A program made the translations under genes and the position numbers. Positions 17,945-30,034 of a stretch of 37,748 nt of DNA are shown piece by piece. Source of the DNA: an uncultured Ruminococcus sp. (GTDB taxonomy: Bacteria; Bacillota; Clostridia; Oscillospirales; Acutalibacteraceae). Below the pieces are notes generated by a model, which was not told the DNA's origin, did not search any database, and saw only the letters and a program-made list of their open reading frames with translations. Positions within the stretch are counted from its first letter, which is position 1, and every line of letters starts with the position of its first letter. The stretch covers positions 1 to 37,748 of the forward strand of contig CADAYJ010000012.1 in NCBI GenBank assembly GCA_902792115.1, in the 5' to 3' direction.

Positions 17945-19023
17945 TTATCCGTTTTTGCCGACGAGCGTCTGCTCGTTCATGCCGATCGAGAAGCGCAGAA
18001 CGGAAAGCGCATCGTTTGCGGTGATGTCGCTGTCCTCGTCCACGTTGCCGATCTTCTTCGTTTCATCGTCATACTCTTCAAGAAGAATGGAGCAGCGAAG
18101 TATCGAAGCGGCGTCAACAGCCGTGATGTAGCCGTCGCGGTCAACGTCGCCGTAAATAAACGACGCTGCGGGCGGAGCGTCCTTTATCAGCTCAAAGGGA
18201 ATATTGTTTGTCTGAGCATACTTATGCGCCGTCGAATTTTCGTAGCACCAGATAAAGGCATTGTGGCTTCGCTCAACTATTTTTTCATCAATCTCGGTAA
18301 CAGATGCGGGAATGAGCAGCTTAGTGAGATTCTCATTGTAGGCGAAAGCGTGGTATCCGATCCTCGTTACGCCGTCGGGAATTATTACCTCTCTCAGATT
18401 ACATTCGACGAACGCACCGTTTTTGATCTCGGTGACATTCTTCGAGATGGTAACGCTCTTTAATCCGTGCATATTGGAAAGCGCGCCGTCATCAAGCTCC
18501 GTCACGGTGTCCGGGATAACAAGCTCCGTAATTTTTTCGTTGTTAAAAAACGCATGTTGACCGAGCTTTGTTATGGAAGAGGGGATCTCGACAGACTCAA
18601 GTGAAGTACAGTACGAAAAGCAGCTCTCCGGAATCTCCGTCAAATTGGAGGACAGCTTGACGCTCTTGATCGTGTTGCAGCACATGAAGGCCTCCTTTGC
18701 GATCGTCGTCACCGAATCGGGGATAATGAGCGTTTCGATCCCCGGAGCGTCAGGATCTGTTCCGAATTTCTCTTGGGCGAAGCCGCGACTCTTACTGTTT
18801 CCGGCGTACTCGAACGCCTGACTGCCGATAAAAGTAAGCGTATCCGGCAGCTCAAGCCTTTGCAGAGAATACAATACTTGTAGTCGCCGCTCTCGATGTA
18901 ATTAACGCCCGACGGCGAAACAGCGGAGATATCAGCCGCGTTTGCAGTCAGCGCAGCGCCGGAAGCTGAAACAGCCATTACCGCAGCGAGAATAAATGCA
19001 GCAATTTTTTTGGTTTTCGCAAT
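17945..19023 (-). pseudogene. Broken secreted leucine-rich-repeat (BspA-type) protein with C-terminal dockerin
   Basis: Read on the minus strand, the 5' part gives a good signal peptide (AKTKKIAAFILAAVMAVSAS...TANA), but no ATG precedes it: AAGGAGG is followed by TTTT and an ATT codon at 19023. The frame reaches SGDYKY and then diverges; the LRR frame begins nearby at a TTG (18874) and reads SLQRLELPDTLTFIGSQAF with about six BspA-type repeats. The C-terminus is a dockerin with two calcium-loop segments (GDVDRDGYITAVDAA and GNVDEDSDITANDAL). Intact relatives have further sequence between GDYKY-like segments and the repeats, so an internal deletion with frameshift plus loss of the start codon is the simplest reading. 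It lies 24 nt after the cyclophilin gene and may share its transcript. The intact protein would have attached to a cohesin-bearing surface scaffold. Confidence 0.7.
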
Positions 19024-19046
19024 AAAACCTCCTTGTACAATTAAAG

Positions 19047-19973
19047 CTACTTATACTTTACTACCTCGATCGACTCGATGATAACAGGAGTCTTAGGCTT
19101 GTTGTTATCGTCCGTCTCGACAGCGGCGATCTTATCGACGACGTCGATTCCGTCGTACACCTGCGCAAAAACGGTGTGACCTCTGTCGAGCGCATTGAAG
19201 GCGCCGTCGAGTGACGGGTTGCCGCCCTGCTCCTTGTAGAGCTGCTTCACCTCTTCGGGAACGATGTCGGTGTTGTAGAAAGCATTGTAGGACATACTGT
19301 ACATTGTGAGGAACGCCTCGAGCTGGTTTGCGTCCTTGTAAGAGCACATAGCGCTGTACAAGCTGTTCCAGTTGTCGGAATATGCGTCTACGTCCGCCGT
19401 CTTCGCCTGGTTTATAAAGAACTGGCTGCCGTTCGTGTCGGGGCCGGAATTTGCCATTGCGACAGAGCCGCGGATATTGAACAGCTTGTTCGAGAATTCG
19501 TCCTCGAAGCTGCCGCCGCTTACGCTTTCGCCGCCCGTGCCGTCGCCCTTCGGATCGCCGCCCTGTATCATAAAGCCGTTGATAACGCGGTGGAACGTCA
19601 GTCCGTCATAGTAGCCGTTCTTTGCATGTGTGAGGAAATTCTCGACCGTTTTCGGAGCAGCGTCCGGGAAGAAGCGCATCGAGATATCGCCCATCGAGGT
19701 GTGCATAATAGCGACCTCCTCGTCCTTTTCGGGCATTTCGAGCTGATAGCCGACCTCATGATCCTTATCGTCGAGGAAATCAGCGCCGAGCCCCAGCTCC
19801 TCCATTGTGTACTTTGTAGGCTCCTTTGAAGCCGTTTCCGAGGAAGCCGCCGCAGAGCTTGAAGCCTCGGAGGAAGACGGGTTTTCATCTGCTTTCTCGC
19901 TGCCGCAGCCCGAAAAAGCGCCGCAGATCAGGATTGCTCCGGCGAGAATTGCTGCCGAATATCTTTTGAACAT
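19047..19973 (-). CDS. Cyclophilin-type peptidyl-prolyl isomerase lipoprotein
   Basis: This is an exported folding catalyst that isomerises Xaa-Pro bonds, probably membrane-anchored outside the cell. It has a signal peptide with lipobox FSGC (C about 23), a Ser/Glu-rich linker, then the cyclophilin domain from about residue 85: [41 protein letters not shown] and, at the end, [19 protein letters not shown] helical insertion of about 70 residues (rich in Tyr, Ser and Met) separates FFINQ from GHTVF. AAAAGGAG precedes the ATG at 19973. It is followed closely by the broken LRR gene. Confidence 0.9.
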   Translation of the reverse strand: MFKRYSAAILAGAILICGAFSGCGSEKADENPSSSEASSSAAASSETASKEPTKYTMEELGLGADFLDDKDHEVGYQLEMPEKDEEVAIMHTSMGDISMRFFPDAAPKTVENFLTHAKNGYYDGLTFHRVINGFMIQGGDPKGDGTGGESVSGGSFEDEFSNKLFNIRGSVAMANSGPDTNGSQFFINQAKTADVDAYSDNWNSLYSAMCSYKDANQLEAFLTMYSMSYNAFYNTDIVPEEVKQLYKEQGGNPSLDGAFNALDRGHTVFAQVYDGIDVVDKIAAVETDDNNKPKTPVIIESIEVVKYK

Positions 19974-20049
19974 AGTTTGTCTCTCCTTTTATGGAAATAA
20001 TACGGGCATTTCAAAAAATGCTGCTTTTTGCCGATAATTTACCTTCCCT

Positions 20050-20078
20050 ATTTTACCCGATTTCCGACAAATATTCAA
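20050..20078 (-). promoter_or_regulatory. Sigma-A promoter of the cyclophilin gene
   Basis: On the minus strand TTGAAT (20078-20073), a 17-nt spacer and TAAAAT (20055-20050), about 75 nt ahead of the start codon. Confidence 0.7.
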
Positions 20079-20148
20079 CGGTAATATTGCACCATTTTAT
20101 TGACGCAAAAGGCTCTTTAATGTTTATACTATAAATTGATCTCGAGAG

Positions 20149-20185
20149 AAAAACCCCCGAAGCATTGCAAAAAGTGCTTCGGGGG
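20149..20185 (-). terminator. Intrinsic terminator of rpoBC
   Basis: On the minus strand a perfect 11-bp stem (CCCCCGAAGCA / TGCTTCGGGGG) with a 10-nt loop is followed by five T, 25 nt beyond the rpoC stop. Confidence 0.92.
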
Positions 20186-20209
20186 CTGTCTTTACGTTTT
20201 AATAAGGGA

Positions 20210-23794
<3,585 letters not shown>

Positions 23795-23813
23795 AGTTCT
23801 TTATCCTCCTAAA

Positions 23814-26800
23814 TTAATACTCGTCGTCGCCGTAGAGATCTTCGTCGCCTTCGTCCTCGTCGGAGAGGTACTCGTCGAGATCGTCCTCGTCGTCGTCATC
23901 GAAATCGTCGTCATCGTCGCCGCTGTAATCCTCGTCGTCGTAGAACTCGTCGTCGTTGTAGAGGTCGTCCAGGACGTCGGAATCGCCGAAGATGCTCTTG
24001 TTGTCGGGGTTATCATCCGGTGAGAAGCCCTTCATGTCCTTGGCTGTGATAACGCTCTTTCCGGGGAACGCACTGTTCTCGACCGCCTTCGGGTTCGTCT
24101 CCTCATCGAGATCCTGCTTAAGGTCGATCTCCTCGCCGTTTTCGTCGATAACTCTTACGTCAAGCGCAAGCGACTGCAGCTCCTTGATGAGTACCTTGAA
24201 CGACTCGGGGATACCCGGCTTCGGAATATTCTCTCCCTTTACGATCGACTCGTACGTCTTTACACGTCCGACGACGTCGTCCGACTTGACCGTGAGGATC
24301 TCCTGAAGCGTGTATGCCGCACCGTATGCCTCGAGCGCCCATACCTCCATCTCTCCGAAGCGCTGGCCGCCAAACTGGGCTTTACCGCCGAGAGGCTGCT
24401 GCGTAACGAGGGAGTACGGACCTGTTGAACGCGCGTGGATCTTGTCGTCTACGAGGTGATGGAGCTTTAAGTAGTACATATATCCGACGGTTACGGGGTT
24501 GTCGAAATACTCGCCCGTTCTGCCGTCGCGGACAAGCGTCTTGCACTCCATCGAAATGCCGTCCTTCTCGAAGCACTCAGTGAAGTCGATCGCCTTCGGG
24601 GAAGCCGGCGGCGGAAGCTCGCCGTTCTTCGCCTTTACGGCGAGATCCTTGTATATATCGAAGATATCCTGCTCGTGAGCGCCGTCGAAGACAGACGTCA
24701 TGATCTTCCAGCCAAGCGCCTTTGCAGCGTAGCCGAGGTGAACCTCGAGCACCTGACCGATGTTCATACGTGAAGGTACGCCGAGCGGATTAAGCACGAT
24801 GTCGAGCGGCGTACCGTCGGGCAGGAAGGGCATATCCTCCTGCGGGAGAATGCGGGAAACGACACCCTTGTTTCCGTGACGGCCGGCCATCTTGTCGCCG
24901 ACGCTGATCTTTCTCTTCTGCGCGAGGTAGCAGCGAACGACCTTGTTTACGCCGGGCTGCAGCTCGTCTGAATTCTCTCTTGTGAACACCTTGACGTCAA
25001 CGACTGTTCCGCATTCGCCGTGAGGAACGCGCAGGGAGGTGTCTCTTACCTCTCTTGCCTTTTCGCCGAAGATCGCGCGGAGAAGTCTCTCCTCCGCCGT
25101 AAGCTCCGTCTCTCCCTTCGGCGTGACCTTGCCGACGAGGATATCGCCCGTCTTTACCTCTGCGCCGATGCGGATAATGCCGTCCTCGTTGAGGTTCTTA
25201 AGCATATCGTCGCCGACGTTCGGGATCTCGCGTGTGATCTCCTCGGGACCGAGCTTCGTCTCTCTCGCTTCCGTCTCGTATTCTTCAATGTGGATCGAGG
25301 TATAGTAGTCGTCCCTTACCATCTTTTCGTTAAGGAGAACGGCGTCCTCGTAGTTGTAGCCTTCCCATGTCATGAAGCCGATGAGGGCGTTCTTGCCAAG
25401 GGATATCTCGCCGTGGTCGGTAGCCGGGCCGTCCGCGAGAACGTCGCCCTTCTTCACTCTCTGACCGACCTCGACGATCGGAATCTGGTTGATGCAGGTG
25501 CCCTGGTTGGAGCGCAGGAACTTAGTTACCTCGTACTCGACTACTCTTCCCGTGTCGTCGAGAACTGCGCCGTCGCCGTGGCTGTCGTATCTGACGGTGA
25601 TCGTATCGGCGCTGACCTGAGTTACAACGCCCTCGTCCTCTGCGAGGATACAAACGCCGGAGTCAACGCCTGCCTTGTACTCGATACCTGTTCCGACGAT
25701 CGGAGCCTCGGTAACGAGAAGCGGCACAGCCTGCCTCTGCATGTTCGAGCCCATGAGCGCACGGTTTGCGTCGTCGTTCTCGAGGAAGGGGATCATCGCC
25801 GTAGCGACGGATACTACCATTCTCGGGGAGACGTCCATGTAATCGAAGCGCGAAGCCTCAAGCTCTACGAACTCGTCTCTGTAACGGCCGTGTACCTTCT
25901 TGCGGACGAAGCGGTGCTGCTCGTCGAGCGGCTCGTTCGCCTGAGCGACGATGAACTCGTCCTCCATGTCTGCCGTCATGTATACTACCTCGTCCGTTAC
26001 GACGCCGGTAGCCTTGTCTATCTTTCTGAAAGGAGCCTCTACGAAGCCGTAGGAGTTTACTCTGGCGAACGTAGCGAGGTACGAGATCAGACCGATGTTC
26101 GGTCCTTCAGGAGTCTCGATCGGGCACATTCTTCCGTAGTGGCTGTAATGAACGTCGCGCACCTCGAATCCTGCGCGGTCTCTCGAAAGACCGCCGGGGC
26201 CGAGCGCTGAAAGACGTCTCTTATGCGTAAGCTCTGCGAGCGGATTGTTCTGATCCATGAACTGCGACAGCGGCGAGGAACCGAAAAACTCCTTGATCGC
26301 AGCAGTCACGGGGCGGATATTGATAAGCGAGGTCGGCGTGATGCCGGAGAGATCCTGAGCCTGGAGCGTCATTCTCTCGCGGACGACTCTCTCAAGTCTC
26401 GAGAAGCCGATCCTGACCTGGTTCTGGAGAAGCTCGCCGACGCAGCGGATACGGCGGTTGCCGAGGTGGTCGATATCGTCCGTCGTGCCGATGCCGCAGG
26501 CGAGGTTGTTCATATAGTTGACGGAAGCAAAGATATCGTCGATCGTGATCGTGTTCGGAACGAGATCCGTTCTCCTTCTTGCGCACTCTTCAATAAGCTC
26601 CTCGCCCTCGAGACCGCTGTCGAGGATCTCGCAGAGAACGGAGAAGCGAACCTTCTCGTCAATGTCGCATTTTTCCTTGATGTCAAAATCAACGTACTTC
26701 GTCATGTCCACCATGCCGTTGGAAATGACCTTGACAACGGAGTCGTTCTCGAGCTTTACGAGAGCCTCCTTCACGCCGGCGTTCTCGATCTCGAGAGCCT

Positions 26801-27746
26801 GCGCGCGCGAAACGACGTCGCCGTCCATCGCGATGATCTCGCCCGTTCTCGGATTTACGACGGGAGCCGCGAGCGTCTGCCCTGCAAGCCTTCTCGAAAT
26901 GCCGAGCTTCTTGTTGTACTTGTAGCGTCCGACTCTTGACATATCGTAACGTCTCGGATCGAAGAATAGGTTGTCAAGATGCTGCTGTGCGCTCTCTACC
27001 GTCGGAGGCTCCGAGGGGCGCAGCTTCTTGTACACCTCGATAAGACCTGTCTCCTGATCGGAGCAGCCGTCCTTTGCGATCGTCGCCTTCATTCTGTCGT
27101 CGTCACCGAAGTAAGCGAGGATATCCTCGTCGGAGCCGAGGCCGAGCGCGCGGAGGAACGCCGTTACGGGGATCTTTCTGTTCTTGTCTATTCTGACGTA
27201 GAAAACGTCGTTGATGTCGTTTTCGTATTCAAGCCATGCGCCTCTGTTGGGGATAACGGTCGAGGAGAAAAGCTCCTTACCGGTCTTGTCGTGATCCATC
27301 TTGTAGTAGACGCCGGGGGAACGGACGAGCTGAGATACAATGACTCGCTCTGCGCCGTTGATTACGAACGTGCCGCTCTCCGTCATGAGCGGAAAATCGC
27401 CCATGTAGATCTCGGACTCCTTTACCTCGTCTGTCTCGCGGTTAGTAAGGCGTGCGGTCACCTTGAGCGGAGCTGCGTATGTAGCGTCTCTTTCTTTACA
27501 TTCGATAACGGAATGCTTCGGGTGGTCGATATCGAGGAAATAATCCACGAAATCAAGCACAAGGTTCCCGGTGTGGTCGGAAATGCCCGATACGTCTCTG
27601 AAAACCTCTTTCAGCCCTTCGTTCAAAAACCATTCGTATGACTTTTTCTGAATCTCGATAAGGTTCGGCATACCGATAACTTCGTCGATCTTTCCGAAGC
27701 TCATACGTGTCGTACTTCCCAGTTTTACAGGCTTTACATTCACCAT
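23814..27746 (-). CDS. rpoB: RNA polymerase beta subunit
   Basis: The 1310-residue catalytic subunit forms the rifampicin pocket and the RNA exit path. The rifampicin region reads [20 protein letters not shown] followed by [11 protein letters not shown], with the residues of rifampicin-sensitive enzymes. C-terminal clamp sequences ([33 protein letters not shown]) are intact. The last 65 or so residues form an unusual, almost purely Asp/Glu/Tyr tail. Start ATG 27746 gives [10 protein letters not shown]; a GGAG lies 13 nt upstream. Ribosomal-protein genes that often precede rpoB are absent on this side; an own promoter lies about 200 nt upstream. Confidence 0.97.
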   Translation of the reverse strand: MVNVKPVKLGSTTRMSFGKIDEVIGMPNLIEIQKKSYEWFLNEGLKEVFRDVSGISDHTGNLVLDFVDYFLDIDHPKHSVIECKERDATYAAPLKVTARLTNRETDEVKESEIYMGDFPLMTESGTFVINGAERVIVSQLVRSPGVYYKMDHDKTGKELFSSTVIPNRGAWLEYENDINDVFYVRIDKNRKIPVTAFLRALGLGSDEDILAYFGDDDRMKATIAKDGCSDQETGLIEVYKKLRPSEPPTVESAQQHLDNLFFDPRRYDMSRVGRYKYNKKLGISRRLAGQTLAAPVVNPRTGEIIAMDGDVVSRAQALEIENAGVKEALVKLENDSVVKVISNGMVDMTKYVDFDIKEKCDIDEKVRFSVLCEILDSGLEGEELIEECARRRTDLVPNTITIDDIFASVNYMNNLACGIGTTDDIDHLGNRRIRCVGELLQNQVRIGFSRLERVVRERMTLQAQDLSGITPTSLINIRPVTAAIKEFFGSSPLSQFMDQNNPLAELTHKRRLSALGPGGLSRDRAGFEVRDVHYSHYGRMCPIETPEGPNIGLISYLATFARVNSYGFVEAPFRKIDKATGVVTDEVVYMTADMEDEFIVAQANEPLDEQHRFVRKKVHGRYRDEFVELEASRFDYMDVSPRMVVSVATAMIPFLENDDANRALMGSNMQRQAVPLLVTEAPIVGTGIEYKAGVDSGVCILAEDEGVVTQVSADTITVRYDSHGDGAVLDDTGRVVEYEVTKFLRSNQGTCINQIPIVEVGQRVKKGDVLADGPATDHGEISLGKNALIGFMTWEGYNYEDAVLLNEKMVRDDYYTSIHIEEYETEARETKLGPEEITREIPNVGDDMLKNLNEDGIIRIGAEVKTGDILVGKVTPKGETELTAEERLLRAIFGEKAREVRDTSLRVPHGECGTVVDVKVFTRENSDELQPGVNKVVRCYLAQKRKISVGDKMAGRHGNKGVVSRILPQEDMPFLPDGTPLDIVLNPLGVPSRMNIGQVLEVHLGYAAKALGWKIMTSVFDGAHEQDIFDIYKDLAVKAKNGELPPPASPKAIDFTECFEKDGISMECKTLVRDGRTGEYFDNPVTVGYMYYLKLHHLVDDKIHARSTGPYSLVTQQPLGGKAQFGGQRFGEMEVWALEAYGAAYTLQEILTVKSDDVVGRVKTYESIVKGENIPKPGIPESFKVLIKELQSLALDVRVIDENGEEIDLKQDLDEETNPKAVENSAFPGKSVITAKDMKGFSPDDNPDNKSIFGDSDVLDDLYNDDEFYDDEDYSGDDDDDFDDDDEDDLDEYLSDEDEGDEDLYGDDEY

Positions 27747-27901
27747 AGGCTTGCTGTCACTCCAATCTTATATTTTTGGACAGTCTCTTTTTCGGGAGAT
27801 GATCCAAATGGAAAGCGAGGTATTTTTAAAAATCGTATGAATACACAAATTTTCAAAAGAAATTTTGTAAATATTAGTGCATTCGCGATACAATTTTCAT
27901 T

Positions 27902-27933
27902 AAAAAAACCTCAATAGCCCAAAATCGGCTATT
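27902..27933 (-). promoter_or_regulatory. Possible attenuator hairpin in the rpoB leader
   Basis: On the minus strand AATAGCC / GGCTATT forms a 7-bp stem with a 7-nt loop. GAGG and then seven T follow about 10-40 nt after the expected transcription start. It resembles a weak terminator and could adjust rpoBC transcription. The 4-nt gap before the T run lowers confidence. Confidence 0.45.
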
Positions 27934-27948
27934 ATGATACAATAACCT

Positions 27949-27977
27949 ATTTTAATAGATTTGCAAGCGTTTGTCAA
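27949..27977 (-). promoter_or_regulatory. Sigma-A promoter of rpoBC
   Basis: On the minus strand TTGACA (27977-27972), a 17-nt spacer and TAAAAT (27954-27949): a near-perfect promoter giving a leader of about 195 nt. Confidence 0.88.
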
Positions 27978-28049
27978 GAGGGTAAAACGAATTTTTTTGC
28001 CCTTGACAACGAAAAATTCGCAAAAATCAAGGGGAAATCAGCCGTTCGG

Positions 28050-28271
28050 ACACGCCGCAATGAGATTCGGTGCATGAAACACGCGGCAGGTGGTGCAAAA
28101 CCGTCGCAATATCCGTTGAATTGGCTGCTTGACACACGCCTCACCTTAGTGTAAAGCATGGTGTACGGTATCAGACACGGAGAATGATTTACAAATCGAA
28201 AAAAATTCATCATCAGAACTTACGGCAGGCGCACGCCTTAACTCGGTGTATTGCATTGTGTAAAGTATCAG
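28050..28271 (+). repeat. Degenerate tandem promoter-like units, about 97 bp each
   Basis: At least two diverged units precede the cassette at 28272. TATCAGACACGG (28169) and TATCAGACGCGG (28266) are 97 bp apart, with matching flanks (CACGCCT..., GGAGA..GATTT). Each holds a promoter-like core at 17-nt spacing: TCACCT/TACGGT (28141-28169) and TTAACT/TAAAGT (28238-28266). A still older unit may lie at 28050-28130. No coding sequence was found here. Confidence 0.6.
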
Positions 28272-28370
28272 ACGCGGAGAGGGATTTGGGAATTGAAAAA
28301 ACTATCAGCGGAACTGCCGGCGGACGCTCGTCCGCCTGTTGACCTGGTGTGAAAAAAATGGTATTATTAT
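28272..28370 (+). repeat. 99-bp promoter-bearing repeat, copy 1
   Basis: This segment is identical over 99 bp to the reverse complement of 37650-37748. It contains a hairpin (GGCGGACG / CGTCCGCC, 28319-28336) followed by TTGACC (28339-28344), 17 nt and TATTAT (28362-28367). Sequences beyond 28370 differ between copies. No transposase or terminal duplication is visible. Confidence 0.92.
28339..28367 (+). promoter_or_regulatory. Sigma-A promoter inside repeat copy 1
   Basis: TTGACC-N17-TATTAT would transcribe toward the sigma factor gene with a leader of about 150 nt. Confidence 0.75.
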
Positions 28371-28473
28371 AAGCAGCCGCTTAACAGATCATATCCTTCG
28401 GGCTGAGCGCCGAATCTGCCGCAGCATTTGGGCACTCGATCTGATCGGTTTAGCAAAAATTTCTGCGCCGAGG

Positions 28474-28512
28474 GTGAGGAATGCCGGGCGCATAAACGAC
28501 TAATTATCAGAG
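28474..28512 (+). promoter_or_regulatory. Candidate ECF promoter upstream of the sigma gene
   Basis: GTGAGGA (28474) and ACGACTAATTATCAGA (28496) recur, with the same 23-nt offset from GTGAG to the CG of the second block, upstream of the serpin gene at 29960. The CGwCTA core resembles ECF -10 elements. The Shine-Dalgarno sequence follows immediately. Confidence 0.5.
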
Positions 28513-28525
28513 AGGAGGACGCGCT

Positions 28526-29083
28526 GTGCCAAATGCAGAGGACGCTTTCCGACAATTCCTTGAGGGCGATAAAAACGCTTTTTCCGTTATCATCGACGAA
28601 TTCCACGATCCGCTCATTTTCTTTATAAACGGGTACGTAAAGAATCCCGACACGGCAGAGGATATCGCAGCCGACTGCTTCGCGGAGCTTATCGCAAGAC
28701 CGAACAGGTTCTCGTTCCGATCAACGCTCAAATCGTACCTCTTTTCTATGGCGCACAACAAGGCGGTGAGCCACATCAGAAAGCATTCGCGCCTGACGCT
28801 TCTTGACGACGATTCGCGCCTGACCGCAGACGACGAATATGAGGCGCTCGAAGCGCAGATGATAAGAGACGAGCGCTCGCGTGCGCTCCATGAGGCGCTG
28901 CCGAAGCTGAACGACAACTACCGCACCGCGCTCCATCTCGTTTATTTTGAAAAAATGTCATACGCAGAGGCGGCCGCCGTGATGCACAAATCGGCAAAGC
29001 AGATAGACAACTTCGTCGCCAGAGGCAAGGCGGCTCTTAAAAAAATTCTGACAGAGGAGGGATCGGTATATGAGGAACCGTGA
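28526..29083 (+). CDS. ECF-like sigma-70 family RNA polymerase sigma factor
   Basis: This is a 185-residue alternative sigma factor of the compact two-domain type. Region 2 spans about 10-75 (PDTAEDIAADCFAELIARP, then SFRSTLKSYLFSMAHNKAVSHIRK), and region 4 spans about 125-178 (LPKLNDNYRTALHLVYFEKMSYAEAAAVMHKSAKQIDNFVARGKAAL). The GTG start is supported by GAGGAGG eight bases upstream. Its end overlaps the next gene by 14 nt, the usual arrangement of a sigma and its anti-sigma. Two promoters are likely: a sigma-A one in the repeat and an ECF-like one just upstream, implying autoregulation. Confidence 0.88.
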   Translation: MPNAEDAFRQFLEGDKNAFSVIIDEFHDPLIFFINGYVKNPDTAEDIAADCFAELIARPNRFSFRSTLKSYLFSMAHNKAVSHIRKHSRLTLLDDDSRLTADDEYEALEAQMIRDERSRALHEALPKLNDNYRTALHLVYFEKMSYAEAAAVMHKSAKQIDNFVARGKAALKKILTEEGSVYEEP

Positions 29084-29768
29084 GGAATTTGAAAGCCTCG
29101 TTTTTGAACGGGCAGAAAAGATCAAGGCGCGCGACCGCGCCGCGAAAACGATACGCCTGAGCATCATGCCGATAGCCGCGGCGTTTCTTGTGCTGACCGC
29201 CGTAGGTATCCACCGCCTGACCTCCATGAACGCAAACCTTTCGGACGCCGCTGCACCTGCCGACGCGGCAAACGCAGCCGAGGGCGCGAGTTTCGCGGCT
29301 CCGGATTATACGAAGCAAAACGAGGAGTACAGCGAAAAGAATATATCAGATGAGCTTGCGCCGCAGGATATCGCCGGATCGACGGCAAACAACGCACGCG
29401 CCGGCGAATACGAAGACTACGCCGCCGAGGACGCCGATAACGGTGCGGCAAAATCTGCCGAAGTATCCTCCGAGGCAAAAAGCGAGCGCGGCGTGACCGT
29501 GACGTTTTCCGCGAACGATCCCGTAACGCTCGTCGGCGAGCCTGCCGGAGAGCTTGCAGACGCACTCGCCGGGGAATCTACTCCGTCCGAGGACGGCAGC
29601 AGGGGTTACATCGGCAGGATCACCGTCGAGGAGGGCGGCACAGACACCGATTACTACCTCTACCCGGATCACGTAAGAAAAGCGGAAAACGGCAGCACCA
29701 GCGGCAGCTACGCTCTCAGCGATACGACAAAGGCGCTGATCGAGAAGTACTTTTCCGTGAGATTTTAA
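29070..29768 (+). CDS. Probable membrane-bound anti-sigma factor
   Basis: The 232-residue protein begins with a short charged cytoplasmic segment (about 1-30, MRNREEFESLVFERAEKIKARDR) that could bind the sigma factor, one membrane segment at about 31-50 (LSIMPIAAAFLVLTAVGI), and an exterior Ala/Glu/Asp-rich low-complexity region followed by a small globular end (YIGRITVEEGG, TKALIEKYFSVRF). No family is recognised. The role is inferred from the 14-nt overlap with the sigma gene and from topology. No zinc-binding anti-sigma HXXXCXXC motif is seen. Confidence 0.65.
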   Translation: MRNREEFESLVFERAEKIKARDRAAKTIRLSIMPIAAAFLVLTAVGIHRLTSMNANLSDAAAPADAANAAEGASFAAPDYTKQNEEYSEKNISDELAPQDIAGSTANNARAGEYEDYAAEDADNGAAKSAEVSSEAKSERGVTVTFSANDPVTLVGEPAGELADALAGESTPSEDGSRGYIGRITVEEGGTDTDYYLYPDHVRKAENGSTSGSYALSDTTKALIEKYFSVRF

Positions 29769-29783
29769 GAAGCCGATCGCTAA

Positions 29784-29808
29784 ATCGCTTTCAACAGCTT
29801 AAAGCGAT
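29784..29808 (+). other. Hairpin after the anti-sigma gene
   Basis: ATCGCTTT and AAAGCGAT form a perfect 8-bp stem with a 9-nt loop, 15 nt past the stop. No T tract follows, so it is probably an mRNA end structure rather than a classical terminator. Confidence 0.4.
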
Positions 29809-29820
29809 CCCATATTCTTA

Positions 29821-29920
29821 AACAAAGGGGGCTTTCCTGTCATCTCCGCTGCCGGTGCGACGGCGGCGCTGACCTCGGCAGACTGCGCCCCTTGTTCCCA
29901 TTACGGGGCAAAGTGTTTTT
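29821..29920 (+). other. Possible structured RNA with alternative pairings
   Basis: AACAA(A)GGGG near 29821 can pair with CCCCTTGTT near 29888, enclosing CTGCCG/CGGCAG (29849-29854 and 29876-29881). The same CCCC can instead pair with GGGG at 29905-29908, followed shortly by a T run. Such exclusive pairings resemble leader regulation, but no known riboswitch class was recognised. Confidence 0.35.
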
Positions 29921-29959
29921 TATTTGCGAAAAATATTTTTAAAAATTTTTTTAAAAAGT

Positions 29960-29998
29960 GTGAGAGTTTTTCGTCTGCGTTACGTCTAATAATCAGAA
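29960..29998 (+). promoter_or_regulatory. Candidate ECF promoter of the serpin gene
   Basis: GTGAGAG (29960) and ACGTCTAATAATCAGA (29982) match the motif upstream of the sigma gene in 14 of 16 positions of the second block, all five of GTGAG, and in spacing. The leader to ATG 30035 would be about 35-40 nt. Confidence 0.55.
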
Positions 29999-30034
29999 GC
30001 GTTAAACAACCCCAAACCGAAAGGAGCATTGTTT

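Noticed and set aside
28272-28370. Insertion-sequence or MITE call for the 99-bp repeat
   Set aside because: No terminal inverted repeats or target-site duplication could be defined, and one copy is truncated by the window end; described as a dispersed repeat instead.
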